Positions 11,380-23,712 of a DNA stretch of 64,000 nucleotides are shown here, piece after piece. The notes under the pieces were generated by a model. It had not been told where the DNA came from, did not search any database, and saw only the letters and a list, made by a program, of their open reading frames with translations. The DNA is from Chondrilla cf. caribensis. Lineage: Eukaryota; Porifera; Demospongiae; Chondrillida; Chondrillidae. The number at the start of each line of letters is the position of its first letter. Position 1 is the first letter of the stretch. The stretch spans positions 2,924,501-2,988,500 of the forward strand of contig OZ026557.1 of assembly GCA_964020155.1 (NCBI GenBank), in the 5' to 3' direction. The position numbers were made by a program, and so were the translations under genes.

Positions 11380-12497
11380 TTGTTATCTAATGTTCAATAA
11401 TGACGTCATTATCCAATTGCGAGGATGGTAGTGTACATACCAGGCAGAGCCAAACCATAGTTTGTCTTCGTTTGAGGTCATTTTGGTAGTGGTGTTAATG
11501 ATATTCATTGATGCAGACTCAATGGAATGTGTGAAAAATATATTAATTAGTCTATCAATTAGTCATCCCCGGAAGGACTGGAAATATCACCCAGCTATAT
11601 TATCACCAAGTTAACATGGTAACGGTTTGGGATCATAGGATTCCAGAATTAATGAAAGATATTAAACTTCCTGTGGATGTGTAATCTATTACTATAGAGC
11701 TAAAGATGTATTCATGTGACTTGCACATGGATTTGCAATTTATAAGAAGAAACCCTTGTCACCTGTTCAAGTGCTATACAGAGAGTAGCCTCATGGAGCA
11801 TTTTTGACTTCACTCGCATGGGAAATGTTGAAAAGTCGCATTTTGGTGGTATGGTACAGCAGCTAGTCATGCAGAGATGCCCGAAACATACATAGGGGGA
11901 ATGGATGAGTGTGAAGAAAGGATATCAATAGCTAGTAAAGTAATGAATCAAGGATCATCGATGGTGTTATAAAGAGTTCCAACTGAATACTAGTGACTAA
12001 GTCTATGACCATAATATTACCACAAGGTCAGTTGGAATGTCGGTTTGAATCAAAAAGCATGCATGTGAATTACTACTAAGGTACTGAGTCACCTTGTCTG
12101 CTCTCCGTCAGTTCGGGTTCCTCTGAGTCTGGCGAAGCCATCAACAACTTCAACAACTTATGAAGTAGTGACCGTCAAAGATGGATCCAGGAGACCGATT
12201 AAAGAGGTCGAGTACACTGCTACACCGAGAATCGGTAGTAAATCTATGGCAGATCAAATGTTAGTATATTTTCCTATCTATGCCATCATAACTTACCATA
12301 GACCCTAGATACATACGCACCATCTAGGTCCGCCTTTCCGGAGGAATGGGTCTAGCTGCGCCAGACTAGGTCCATCTATTGTCCGTCCCTAAGATGCGCC
12401 GAGGGGCGGAAAATGGAAGTGGCGTCCTTTCCTTTCCGCCCTCCACGGTCTAGTTGGCTAGACTACTATGTTTCTGGTGCGGTAGCCACCTGGTAGA
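11380..12497. repeat. SHQ1 upstream region with repeats
   Basis: About 11640-11830 and 11880-12000 resemble spacer segments from the SH3 region (3570-3790 and 1740-1830), suggesting a decayed further unit. About 12330-12475 holds a GC-rich imperfect inverted element (gtccctaagatgcgccgagg) related to elements at 49.6 and 50.3 kb. The SHQ1 promoter must lie here, but no core element was recognised. Confidence 0.4.
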
Positions 12498-15400
12498 ATG
12501 CTGACTCCGGATTTTGAGTTGAAGCAAGATGAAGATTTCATTATTGTTCTGATACGATGCCCTTATATTAAAGTAATGTGAATGAATGTTATCTTTATGA
12601 TTAGGTACATAGGTCCACTGCTTAAATAATATTATTGCCTTTTCTAGGTTTCAGAAGTAGAGTTCTACATCAGTGGTACGGAATTCAAATTTTTTGCGAA
12701 ACCCTATTTTCTCAGGTATGTAGTGAACCATCCACATACGTACATTGTTACTTCACCAATGATTAGTGAATATTATAGACTACTTGCTCTAAGGCGTACA
12801 TAACGCTTGTTTAGACTCTAGTCCGCTGTGATGTACGTATGGTATGGTGAATCATAGATATCTAGGGTCTGTGGTGAAATGGGGCACGGTAACTTCGGAA
12901 ATTTGATTTTAGTGACTAGACGACAGTTACTTTAGGCATAGGCTTTGCTGTAGGTGACAAAATGTTGTCCTCTTATGAGGTCATTTGCGATAACTTTTGA
13001 AAAACTTGTGTATTTCCAACAGCAAACACCCTGTAGTCGAATTTCCTAAGTTCCCAAAGTTGCCCCATTTCACCTTCCTCTTAACTCCTATCACATAATT
13101 TCATTATTATTGCAATGCTGTGGTTATCAGTCTGATTCTTTTAATTTTCCGTTAGCCTGTCTCTGCCAGGTGAGATTGTTGATGACAGCAGGGCAACATC
13201 AAAGTATGACGTGGATAATGGTAGGTATGGGCATTTATACATTGCTGGGCCCAATTGTGTGAAAATGATTGTCTATTGCAACTTTCTCATAACAAACAAA
13301 TGCATGATTGCTCGTTACATATTATATGTTCAATGCACGTCATTATATGTTCAATCAAGTTTCCGCTGTGGCTATTGTCATCAAGCACTGATTAACTATT
13401 TATAATTGTTTATTTATATGTAGGTGAAATTGTTGCTGTTTTGCCCAAGAAAGTTGCTGGTGAGCATTTTGAAGATTTGGGCATGTTAACCAAGCTGCTA
13501 TCAAAACCCAAGCACCAAACAAGTGCTCAAAGTTCCAGAGGGATGCTAGTCCCACAGATTGAGGTATTATCCAGCTCTTGTTCACAAGATAGCACCAGTC
13601 ATAGTGACAATGAGGACTTCGATTGGTGCAATGAGCAGACTTTTCCTACATCTGCAAACAAAACAGAAGAAAAGACAGTTAGTTGGTGTATGCAACCTCT
13701 GTATTTTATATTGTTTTTTTGTACAATTGGAACACATAATATGAATGTCAGAATGTTACTTTGATGTTTAGGACATGCTTGAATAGTTCAACAATCAACA
13801 CTATACACTGTGAAACATAGCTCGTATATTTCAATATATACCATGCAACTTCTGCTACATTAAGGTTGACATTGTGTATACGTACATTACGTCTGTTTTG
13901 TATGAGGAATGTATGCATGTAGTGAGTAATTTATTTGTTGACAATGCATACTCCTGGACCTTGTATTGAATTCACATTTACAGTCACAGTAATAATTATT
14001 ATTGCATTATTGGTAAAATTTATCTTTAGTTACCATTCGAGGTCAGTTATGGATTTGCTGGGAAATATAGCCATGTGTTTGAAAAACTGCAGGTAAGTGT
14101 ATGCCTTAGTTGGTAAACTCCATCTTGCATTCTAACTTATGACTTGGAAAAGTTGAATGTAATTCACTAACCAAATAATTATTCACTCCAAACGTTTCAA
14201 CAGCTCACTGCAGTCTTCAGCAGTGGTATACCGTATAGCGGGAAACTTTGGCGAGGTTTTTAATTTGGCGAATTGGCGATTTTACAGAAAATAGCCAAAT
14301 TTAAAATCTGCCATATTTTATTCTGATGTAATCTGACGATCCTGGAATTTGTCATGCCACCAAATTTAAAACTCGCTAATTGGTTCCGGGGACTGATTCG
14401 CCAAATTTAATGCTCGCCAAAGTTTCCCGCTATACGGTATGTCAATATATATAGTCATATGTCAATGTCAGTATTATGTAGTCATATGTCAGTGGTCGAA
14501 ACGTTTGTAGTGAATAATTATTTGGCTAGTCAATTACATTCAATATTTCCTATGATGACACCTAGCCGGTCAACCATTTTAACTTATGACCTATTTCTCA
14601 CTGCAGGGTGAAGTTCCAAATATTGTTGATGTACCAGATCCAGATCATATGAGTGCCAGAGAGAGACACGAGGCCCGATTGCTGTGTGAAGATTCCAGTT
14701 TCAGTGCTGACCACTACCTGTTAGTACTGGATATGTCACACATCTTTGCTCTATTATGGATTAAATGTGCTACGTTTTTAGAGCTGACCTAATGGATAAT
14801 GCGTATCTCAAAGAAACTATTTTAACCTTTCAACCTCAGTGGAAAGATATATTGAAAACAGTTGAAAAATCATCAAAGGTGTTACTAGGCTCCTGAAAAC
14901 ATGGAGTTTCTTTTTACATACTGTACTTTTTCGTCATATTAGCCCAAAGAGGAGAACCTATCTGCCTGCTGCTCTACTGAGGGATTTGAACGCAGACGTG
15001 TTCTTGAGCCTGATAGTGAATTAAGTTAGTTGCAGTTATTTCTAAATTTCATAATATTATTTAGATTTATCTCTTTAGTTTATTTTGTCCATAGTGCCAT
15101 TCACACAAAAGCATTTGGAAATCCTCAAACGGTTACCAAGGAAAGAATATATCCTTTTACACTGATGTTTAGTAACTGAATGTGAACTGTTAAGTGCAAG
15201 GTCCAAATGAGTTCTTAACTATGAACACATCTGTTAGACAAGTCAGTCAAACGCAGTGTGTACCTGGGATTGGTAGACATCATGTTAGCGTATGCGTACA
15301 ATTATATCACCACTGAAGGAGAGAATACTGTAAGTCAACTTACTTTGAGTATATCTTTCTTCGTTTGTTTTCTCCTATGTTCTCTTGTGTTTGTGACCTC

Positions 15401-17017
15401 ATGTCTTCACCTTATTTATGTTATTGTGTGTACAACGATATTGGTGTTCTCCTTTGTGTACTTCTGTGTTAACCTGTATTCGTATAATACTGTTTTCAGC
15501 TACGTATATGTTTGTATTACCCCCTGTTAACCTGCATTTGTCCACAAGTATTTGTGTCCACTCTGTTCACATGTATTTGTGTGCTCTTATGTTCTCCTGC
15601 CTTCACCCGTATTTCCTTTGCCCATCTGAAGCTTTCTCTTCACCTGTCTTTGTATTCATCTACGTATATTTGTGTTCTCCTGTATTCTTCTGTGTATGTC
15701 TTTTTCCATATTCAGTATACTATGTTCTCCTGTCTTCACTCATGTTCTCATGTACGTGTATATATGTTCTTCTATGTTCTGCATTGTATCTGTGTACTTC
15801 TGTGTTTCTATATTTGTGTCCCTCTATTTTAACCTGTGTTTGTGTTCTCCTGTGTTCATAGTTATTTGTGTTCTCCTCTGTTCACTTCCTGTAGTGCCTC
15901 CTGTATGCTGTACTGTGTATGTATTCTCCATCTCTACTTACATATGTGTGTATGTGTAATCAGGTTTCTGTCTTCACACGAATTTACATTCTTATATACG
16001 TACATTCTACTGTATTCTCTTGTCTTAGCATATATTTTTGTTCTCCTTTATTAAATTTTGTGTTTAATGGTAGTCTCCTGTGTTTTTGTCTCCTGGTTAT
16101 ATTGAATAATAATATGTGTGCTTAGGCATTCAATTGATACTGCACAAAAACATGGTGATTTCAATGATGTTGTGGAAGCTCCTTTGATTTTTTTATTATG
16201 AATTCAAGATTTACTGTTACATGTGTGTATGTACGTACGTAAGTATGTACCACTTTATAGGTAGAGTCAGCCTGGACCATTTGTAAGCTGAGTGCCTCCC
16301 TGTCTTGGCTGCAAGTTAGTCTTTGCACATTTTTACCGGTTTTGTACTTTACATTGAATTGACAATTGTACATATGCTTACATTATTTTTATCATTTTCC
16401 AATTTGTTATTATAATACATATATTCATATAACCAGGTTTATAGTGGCAATCTACAGGAAGTTGTACTGACGTTCTTTCGGAGGAGCTTGTGTTTCCCCT
16501 TGTACAGACACTGGAATCTCTCACAGAAGGCTGTTGAGGAGACTAAGAATTTGTTTTCATTGGGACGTCGTAAATTGCTCATATGCCTGCTTGAAATTCA
16601 TCAACTGTTATCTTCATCAGATCCGTATTATGTCCTTAATGATATCTTCATATCAGACTATTGTGTATGGATTCAGCATGCAAGGTATGTTCACAGATAA
16701 CACATCCATGCTACTTTGTAGTGTGTATCTTTGTAAACTAAGACACTTTCAAAATAGTGCTACATTAATTAATTGATTCTTCCTTTTTAGTGCTTCAACA
16801 ATTGCTTCCATGTCAGAGGCACTGGACAAGGCTAGTTGCTGTGCAGTTGTATTATTACATTTGATGTCGACTGATTTCTACTGTGTTTTGACAATTGTGT
16901 TAACTCTTCTAGTGCGTTGTATCGATGGATGAGGTTCAATGGGAATTGGTAGAGTTGGAAGAAGCAGCAAGACTGACAACTGATGAGCCAATTAGCACTG
17001 ATACTGAAGAGGACTAG
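12498..17017 (+). CDS. SHQ1: SHQ1, H/ACA ribonucleoprotein assembly factor
   Basis: Fourteen exons: 12498-12572, 12648-12715, 13156-13220, 13424-13677, 14030-14092, 14607-14719, 14782-14878, 14943-15024, 15095-15148, 15229-15329, 16261-16314, 16437-16684, 16791-16845, 16913-17017. They join in frame to 477 residues (human SHQ1 is about 577 and has a longer tail). SHQ1 is the chaperone that holds dyskerin/Cbf5 before it enters H/ACA RNPs. The N-terminal CS-like domain starts MLTPDFELKQDEDFIIVLIR and continues EVEFYISGTEFKFFAKPYF. The C-terminal helical SHQ1 domain is shown by YLLDKSVKRSVYLGLVDIML, ESAWTICKLSASLSW, CFPLYRHWNL and YVLNDIFISDYCVWIQ. The start ATG agrees with the family N-terminus. 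Intron 9 (15149-15228) is AT-AC; four introns use gttagt donors. Intron 10 holds a pyrimidine-rich minisatellite and intron 5 nested foldback elements. The exon 4 end and exons 13-14 are less certain than the rest. Confidence 0.93.
12873..13074. mobile_element. Small terminal-inverted-repeat element in SHQ1 intron 2
   Basis: The 202-bp segment starts ggtgaaatggggca and ends tgccccatttcacc, with imperfect complementarity extending to about 30 bp. It has no coding capacity and looks like a MITE. Confidence 0.6.
14153..14544. mobile_element. Nested foldback elements in SHQ1 intron 5
   Basis: An inner 212-bp element at 14229-14440 has near-perfect ends (taccgtatagcgggaaactt and its complement). 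It sits inside an outer inverted repeat whose arms are about 14153-14205 (including ccaaataattattcact) and 14488-14544 (agtgaataattatttgg). The inner family recurs at about 42560-42762. A relative of the outer family is seen near 52590-52690. Confidence 0.65.
15149..15228 (+). other. U12-type AT-AC intron of SHQ1
   Basis: The 80-nt intron starts ATATCCTTTT, which matches the minor-spliceosome 5' splice-site consensus. It ends AAC AC, with TTCTTAAC at 15212-15219 placed about 10 nt upstream, as expected for a U12 branch site. Removing it gives the family peptide KEYLLDKS across the junction; no GT-AG pair nearby keeps frame, because the open frame meets a TGA before any GT. Confidence 0.85.
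15340..16090. repeat. Pyrimidine-rich minisatellite in SHQ1 intron 10
   Basis: Many degenerate copies of a unit like tgttctcctgtgttcac / tgtatttgtg. The overlapping Cys/Phe/Leu-rich frames across it are by-products of the repeat. It lies between the exons coding GLVDIMLAY and ESAWTICKL. Confidence 0.6.
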
Positions 17018-17298
17018 CAAGATGAAGCATTCAATGCAAGGATGTTTTACCTTAGCCTACTCGAGTGCACATGCTGCATATTTCTTAACACTTGTTTGTA
17101 CTGATATAATATTTATAGTGAATTGTTATGAACTGATGAATATATAATATTATGTGCAGTACATGCAGTCATAGTCTAACTGGTTAGACCAATGCAGTTG
17201 TTGTTGATCGCGCTTGAGTTTGTTCGTCGCGTATATACCTATACGTACGCGTAATGATCGCGTTTATTGCTCGATGTATTGTGCAATAATCAAAGAAA
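17018..17298 (+). promoter_or_regulatory. Compact SHQ1-WDR70 intergenic region
   Basis: Only 281 bp separate the SHQ1 stop from the WDR70 start, so it should hold the SHQ1 3' end and the WDR70 promoter. The second half has several CpGs (tcgtcgcgtatat, acgtacgcgtaa), unlike the surrounding AT-rich DNA. No defined element was recognised. Confidence 0.35.
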
Positions 17299-17602
17299 AT
17301 GGACGACGACTTAGAAGAAATGCGACATTTACGAGGTAATTGTGCTTCCTGTTATTAGCTATATATTATGGAACTATTTATTCCATTCTTTCTATGTTTC
17401 TGTTTAAATTTGTAATCATGTAGATTCTAAACCTGGACCGAAATCGGTTGTGTCCGCTTCACATAACACCATAGGAATGAAATCAGATTCAGGTACAGCA
17501 TTATTTATATCCACTGTGAACGTATACGTCCTTGTACATGCGTGTTACTGCATACATACGTACGCAAGTGTGTGAGAGTTTATTGTTGGTGTGTGTGTGT
17601 GC

Positions 17603-17634
<32 letters not shown>

Positions 17635-20600
17635 ACATGTGTGTATTTGCATTAGTGTATTCTTATAATTTATTTTGCCTTACATGTTTGTATACAATAT
17701 TTTAGAGAACATTGTTAGTGATATCCATGAAGTGATGGGTTTTTCAAGTTTCGGAGGTAAATACATGTAAAAACTTTCTAACTGTACTTATCTGAATTTT
17801 ATATGCATACCTACATATCTATGCGTGTATTTTCCTTCTGCATGCATAACCTTAGCCTTATAGATACAAGAAGCATTTGAAATACATTTCTAGCTGTCCC
17901 ATCCTTGGTAATTTCAATTGGCTGTAGCCCGCTTTAGTTTAGTTTGGAGTGCTCCATTAAATATAGGTTTACTTTGGATTTCCAAGCCAAAACATTTTGA
18001 ATGTCACCATATAGTAGTAATCTGTGCATGCTCCAAGATAAAGTGAGCTCAGGGGACGTTGTATCAAAGGTATGTTATGTATTGAAAAGCCTTAACATTG
18101 ATAGCACTCCTCGTTATTTTACTCTACTGAAGGGACCCAAAGGATCGGAACTTTACATACATAATTCTTCGTTGTTTTGATGATAATTACTCATTGAAAC
18201 TTGTGCATATGCTACACTTGCAAGAGTGGTAGGTGTAGTGGAGTCCTTGCCTTGTATTATTATGAGTATCATTTTTGAAGGTAAGAAACAGGCCAGGAAA
18301 TTTGATGTGGAAGAGATGTTCATGCTAGCGAGGAAGACAGCCAAAGAAACAAGTAAATTTCAAGGTAATCAACTTCAAATCACGTATATACATGACAAGA
18401 AGCTTTACAATTCCATTTGTTCACTTTTCAGAGGAGACAACATCTAAAGCAGACCATTTCAGTGATACTGAAGTGGACCTTATTGGTCCTCCACTGCCTC
18501 CAGGCTTTGACATGGATAATTCTGGCGGAGACAGGGTGTCCAATGTAGTAAAAACCACTGGTTTGTCTTCTGGTTCAGAGTCATCTGATAACGAAGATGA
18601 TAGTGACTTTGATGTATGTAATTAAACGTATACTACTTGTCAGTACCTGCTGATCAGTGGTTTCTGTTGTGTAACTGATGATTTTTCTCTGATAGGATGG
18701 AATGAGACAGCTTCCAATCACCCATGAAGCTACTCTTTGCCACGGATCAAAGCCTGTGTGTTGATTTTTGTCCAGTGCATGTGATAACATGAATATATGT
18801 TATGCCACCTTGTTGTATTTGCCGCTGCACCTTAGGTATCAGCAGTTGCTATAGATCCAGCTGGTGCTCGTATGATCACTGGAGGGTACGATTACCAGGT
18901 ACATATGTGCAGTATTTATTATGTGCATATTATGTGTAATTGTCAGATATAATATGTGATATATTATATGTGCGTATGTGTATGATCTGTCTTATGTATG
19001 TAGGTTTGTTTTTATGATTTCAATTCAATGGATGAATCTTTGAGATCCTTTAGGAGCATTTCTCCATGTGAAAAGTAATTGAGTGTCACACGAATGTTTT
19101 CTTCGCTTGCATACAATGATAACTTCCACTCATTTAGTCACCACATCAAGTCTCTTCAGTTCAGTCCCTCTGGAGATTCCATACTTCTTGCTGCAGGAAA
19201 CTCTCAGGTATTCCATATGTACACAAATGCTTATACAGTGTAACTTGCTTGGAGAGTACTTGAGTTAGTCCATTCTCTTGGTTAGCAAGTACTGGTGCTG
19301 GGACGATTAATTGGCTAATCCATTAATTGGTTGATTTTCATTTTAAATATGATTATTATCGATAGTGTAAGCAAATCAATTAATCACAGGAAGTAATTAA
19401 GTGGGTAGAACAGGAAACCACCCCAACCTTTTCACCCCAAGCCTTCACTCCATGGGTTCAATTTTGTATTTCAAGAGTACCTGAAATGTGAAAGGACTCT
19501 AAAGACTACACATCACATCTATAGGATGACTACTCAGGCCAATAAAGTGAGAGTGGTTTCTGGTAATGCCCATGTAATTACTTCCAGCAATCAATCAATT
19601 AATCAACCGGTTACTATGATATGCGCTGATAATTGATTTGAAAATTATATCCGATTCCCAGTACTAGTGAGTACACCTCACTTAGTCCTCAGCCATGTAC
19701 ACTTATGTCAACCAATTTGTTAGTAAGTACCTCTGATAAGAATTAAGTACGTACATACAGTATTTGGTCTGCCCTTCAAGGCACTTACTATTCAAGTTTG
19801 ACTGTATAATATGTATACATACATGTGTCCATTTTCTGTATCCATTGCCGTGAATCCTTGATGTACTGTACGTAGGCTAAGGTGCTTGATAGGGACGGAC
19901 ATGAGGTTCTGGAATGTCCCAGAGGTTATCAGTATATCAGTGACATGATACACACCACCGGACATGTAGCTATGATAAATGCTGCCTGTTGGAACCCCAA
20001 GCAGAAGGAGGTCTTTTTAACATGTTCAAATGATTGGTGAGTAGCACAAGTTGACGTGTGGTTGTTTGTGAGGTATTATGTAGTTTTTGTTTTAGTTCTC
20101 TTAGACTGTGGGATGTCAATGAGACTAAGAAGCATTTCCAGATAATGAAAGCTAAAGACAAGCAAGGTAAAGTTGTAGCTGATACCTCAACACGGCTACT
20201 GTAGGCCATTGTAGCTAGGTTGATTTGTTTCTCCTCGTGTATAAACTCACAAAATGTCACTGCATGTCAAGCTTCCTATTATGATATTATTATTGTAGTG
20301 TTTCTGTATTCATAGGAAGAAAAACAGCTGTGACTACATGTTGCTTTAGTAGAGATGGCAAACTGATAGCAGGTGCTGGGTTGGATGGAAGTATACAAGT
20401 TTGGAATGCCAAGGGACCTTTTGTGAGTTGTACCTAGGCTGTACATGGTATGCTCACAGGACAAATGGTGGAATGTGTTTGACTAATCCAGCGTGCCAAA
20501 ACACAGCAACAGTTTCACTTTCACTTTCACTAACAATAACTCAACTGTAGGATAACAGACTCTAGCTCTGACTACAACAAACATATTAAATGAACAGCAA

Positions 20601-23165
20601 CCTACAGTGACATAATATACGTACGCACATAGACTAGCAACACCTCATCATTCATTATAAAACACTCTAACTACTACAAAACCCCTTAGGTAGTAGATAG
20701 TAGGTGGTGCAAGTAGGACTACCAGTATTCATTTTATACTTTCTAAAGACTACAGAGAGACTGCTAGTCAAAATAATGAGGTAATGAGTAATGACATAAC
20801 GAGATGCTATGACAGTGATCACAAGTAGCGGTTACATATTTCACAATGGTCCATGTTCCTTTTTGAGGTACTCATTAGTATATTGTGTATGTAGTATATT
20901 GTGTTTGGTGCCACATATTCATTGTTTATTCATTGATATATGAATCCTTGATGATCGACTACTCTTGTTTTGTGAGATAAGAGTTAGAATTACCATGGCA
21001 ATATTCACTACTGTTCAAATGTTGAGGCATGCTACAAATTGTCCGATTGACCATGTCAATTAATCTCCCCTCACAGACACTACCTAGCGTTCTCCCCAGG
21101 TACAAGCTCACCTCTATGCTTTCCTAATGAGATGCCAGTTTGGGTCTCAAAGCAAGGCTAGGTACTGACAAATGCCAATTAACGGCACATGAATATGAGG
21201 CGTCATTCTTGTGAACATTTGTTAAAACATGGACATTCACCACAAAATACCATGATTTTGATGTTCAAAGTGTCTCAAACATTTGACTGTACAAATGAGT
21301 TTGAAAAATCCCACTATCAAGATGATTGAAGTCAATTAGTTCCCTTCAATATTCCCTTCAGTCATTTTTGAAACCACTTAGCATCCTGTAACTTTCGGGC
21401 TCAACTGTATTGTATACATAGTCTCAATAATGGCTGGACATGTTGCTGTGATTAGTTTCACATATTTCTGTACATCCACTTATATTCTAGTCCTTATGCC
21501 TACAGCTAATTAGGCTATTGTAAGTCATATGCATACAGTATGTAGTACTGTGCAACTTGCTCAGTAAATGCCTAGGTTAGTTCATACTTTTGGTTAGTAC
21601 GTACCCTGTATTCTGTGCCTAGCTCATGTACACTATGTCTAACAGTACTGATGGTGCAGATTTGTTGTGAGCAAGTTTGACAGCATATGATCCATGTCAT
21701 CATGATTGTTTTCCCCACACCTCTACCTATTGTAGGTTAAACCAGCTCACCATCAAATGAGTGCTCATGTTCAAGGAAGCGAAACATCTTGCTTGTGCTT
21801 TGCATATGATAATCAGACCTTGGTCTCAAGAGGAGGTTTGTACATATAATATGTACTCGCATATCTCACAATGATACATCATAATATGATATTGAGTGAT
21901 TTGTACATGTATGTGTTAGGTGATGACACTATTAAACTATGGGATATTCGGGCAATGAAGAAGCCATTGAATGCAGTTGGTAATCTTGATAACGTTTTTC
22001 CAATGACTTCTTGTGCCTTCAGTCCTGATGATCAAATTATCACCACAGGGACCTCGGTCAAACCTGGAGAAGTAAGTACATACACCCATTCTCTGTTTTA
22101 CTCATATTAAGATTTGTTGTCAAAATTAGCATTCAATGTAGTATTCCTCATCAGGTGTGCATTTGTTTGTTGGATGTACGTATTCGTGTATCCAACCAGT
22201 GATTTTAATGTTGTACAGGGCAGGAGCAAGTTATTATTTTTCAACCGTATGCTGGAGCAAGTTGAGACAATTGAACTACATGATTCTGTACGTTTTATCC
22301 CCAAGTTGTCAAGTTTTGTGTAGTACATACGTACTTATGCCATTATTACACAGAGTGCCATAAGCTGCTTATGGCATCCAAAATTGAACCAAATCTTTGT
22401 TGGCTGTGGTGATGGTAAAATAAAAGTTTTGTACAGTGAAAGATACAGTTCAAGGTAGTATGAGACTGGTGATATTTTTTGGAATGAGCATGTTTTCATT
22501 GACACATCGTTTGTTGCTGTTTAAGAGGTGTGAAGTTGTGTGTAGTGAAAGCAAAGAAGAAGAAGGGCATTGCAGTTGGATTGCCTGATAACATACCTGT
22601 TATAACACGTTAGTTCCAGTTCTTGTCTTGTGGAGATAAATTCACCTATTTATTTCCTTATAAGTTTCTATGATGAGAAATCTATACTTCACTGATTTTT
22701 GTGTTGCTTTGTGCAATTCTCATGTTGGCTTATCCATTTGCATAGCGCATGCTTTGCCCTTGTTCAAAGAAGAAAAGCCAAGAAGCTTGAAGCGCAAGAG
22801 AGAAAAGGATAGAGCTGACCCCTTACTGTCTCGAAAACCAGAAGCTCCTATTGGGAAGAGAGGTGAGTCTATTCATACAGTTATTAGGCATCAGAAACCA
22901 GTAGAAACACGGAAGCCAACATCCTTTGCACAAATTGCCTTCTGACACTAACCATGTTTTGAGCTTTGTTTGGTTTTCTGTAATATTGTACACGTTATAA
23001 GCAACCCATGATAAGAAGGTCTGATAATAAGAACTGATTCAGTGGGTTCCTTATATTTTGTCTTGAAAAGTTTCTATTGTATAGCCGTATTATTATTATG
23101 AGGATGTTTCTGCTTTCAGATTGGTAGCTTGTGCTCAGGGTGAAATGCACAATCTACAATTTGTC

Positions 23166-23214
<49 letters not shown>

Positions 23215-23690
23215 ATGTGGGTGGTTCCGAATGAACGTGAATGTTGTATTTACTTTATGCACTGTGTAATTTGATGATCATGTTAATTCTCAACATACGT
23301 ATATTAGGTGTTGGAGGTCGGCTTGGAGTGGGTAGTTCTTTTAGTGCTTATGTCAGGAAAATAACCGCTTTAGAAAAAGTAGAAAATATGGAGGACCCCA
23401 GAGAAGCGGTACTGAAATATGCTAAGGTATATTGTATAATATGTATATATGTATAACTCTGTATAGTATTATCATTTATTTTTCTGGCATAGAATTGGTG
23501 ATACTTGCGTGCTCTGTTTACATTGATGTAGGTAGCAGAAGAAGACCCGTACTTCGTAGCCCCTGCCTATAACCAGTATGTTGCACTGTTACTGTTTGTA
23601 TGAATCTGAAGTGTACTTGAGATCCTTTGTTGTAGGACTCAGCCGAAAGCTGTGTTTTCAGAAGCAAACGAGGAAGGTGAAGATGACTGA
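17299..23690 (+). CDS. WDR70: WDR70, WD40-repeat protein
   Basis: Twenty-one exons: 17299-17335, 17424-17492, 17706-17756, 18281-18364, 18432-18613, 18696-18755, 18836-18898, 19004-19074, 19138-19207, 19876-20036, 20096-20166, 20316-20422, 21736-21835, 21920-22071, 22219-22287, 22354-22454, 22526-22608, 22746-22862, 23308-23426, 23532-23575, 23636-23690. They join in frame to 621 residues (human about 654). The N-terminal signature is VMGFSSFGGKKQARKFDVEE, followed by an acidic linker with DLIGPPLPPG. WD repeats include DPAGARMITGGYDY, CSNDCSLRLWDV, GLDGSIQVWN, SRGGDDTIKLWDIR and ISCLWHPKLNQIFVGCGDG. The tail has ITPHALPLFKEEKPR, RADPLLSRKPE and DPREAVLKYAKVAEEDPYFV, ending acidic. Vertebrate WDR70 is nuclear and linked to the DNA-damage response; the role here is inferred from orthology. 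Intron 12 is 1.3 kb and without exons; intron 9 carries a foldback-like segment at about 19286-19672. Confidence 0.95.
17590..17645. repeat. (GT)n microsatellite in WDR70 intron 2
   Basis: Imperfect gt/gc dinucleotide run. Confidence 0.85.
19286..19672. repeat. Foldback-like segment in WDR70 intron 9
   Basis: Begins gtactggtgctgggacgatt and ends with the rough complement (atccgattcccagtactag). Both halves contain attaattg/caattaat runs and aagtaatta. A related segment seems to occur near 30060-30200. The assignment is by eye. Confidence 0.4.
23169..23211. repeat. (GT)n microsatellite in WDR70 intron 18
   Basis: About 20 uninterrupted gt units. Confidence 0.9.
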
Positions 23691-23706
23691 TGAATACCTA
23701 AGTGAT

Positions 23707-23712
23707 AATAAA
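23707..23712 (+). other. Probable WDR70 polyadenylation signal
   Basis: AATAAA lies 17 nt after the WDR70 stop codon. The short 3' UTR it implies fits the compact gene. Confidence 0.5.

Noticed and set aside
15258..16054. Overlapping Cys-rich membrane-like ORFs
   Set aside because: They lie in the pyrimidine-rich minisatellite of SHQ1 intron 10; only the first part of 15258-15329 is a real exon.
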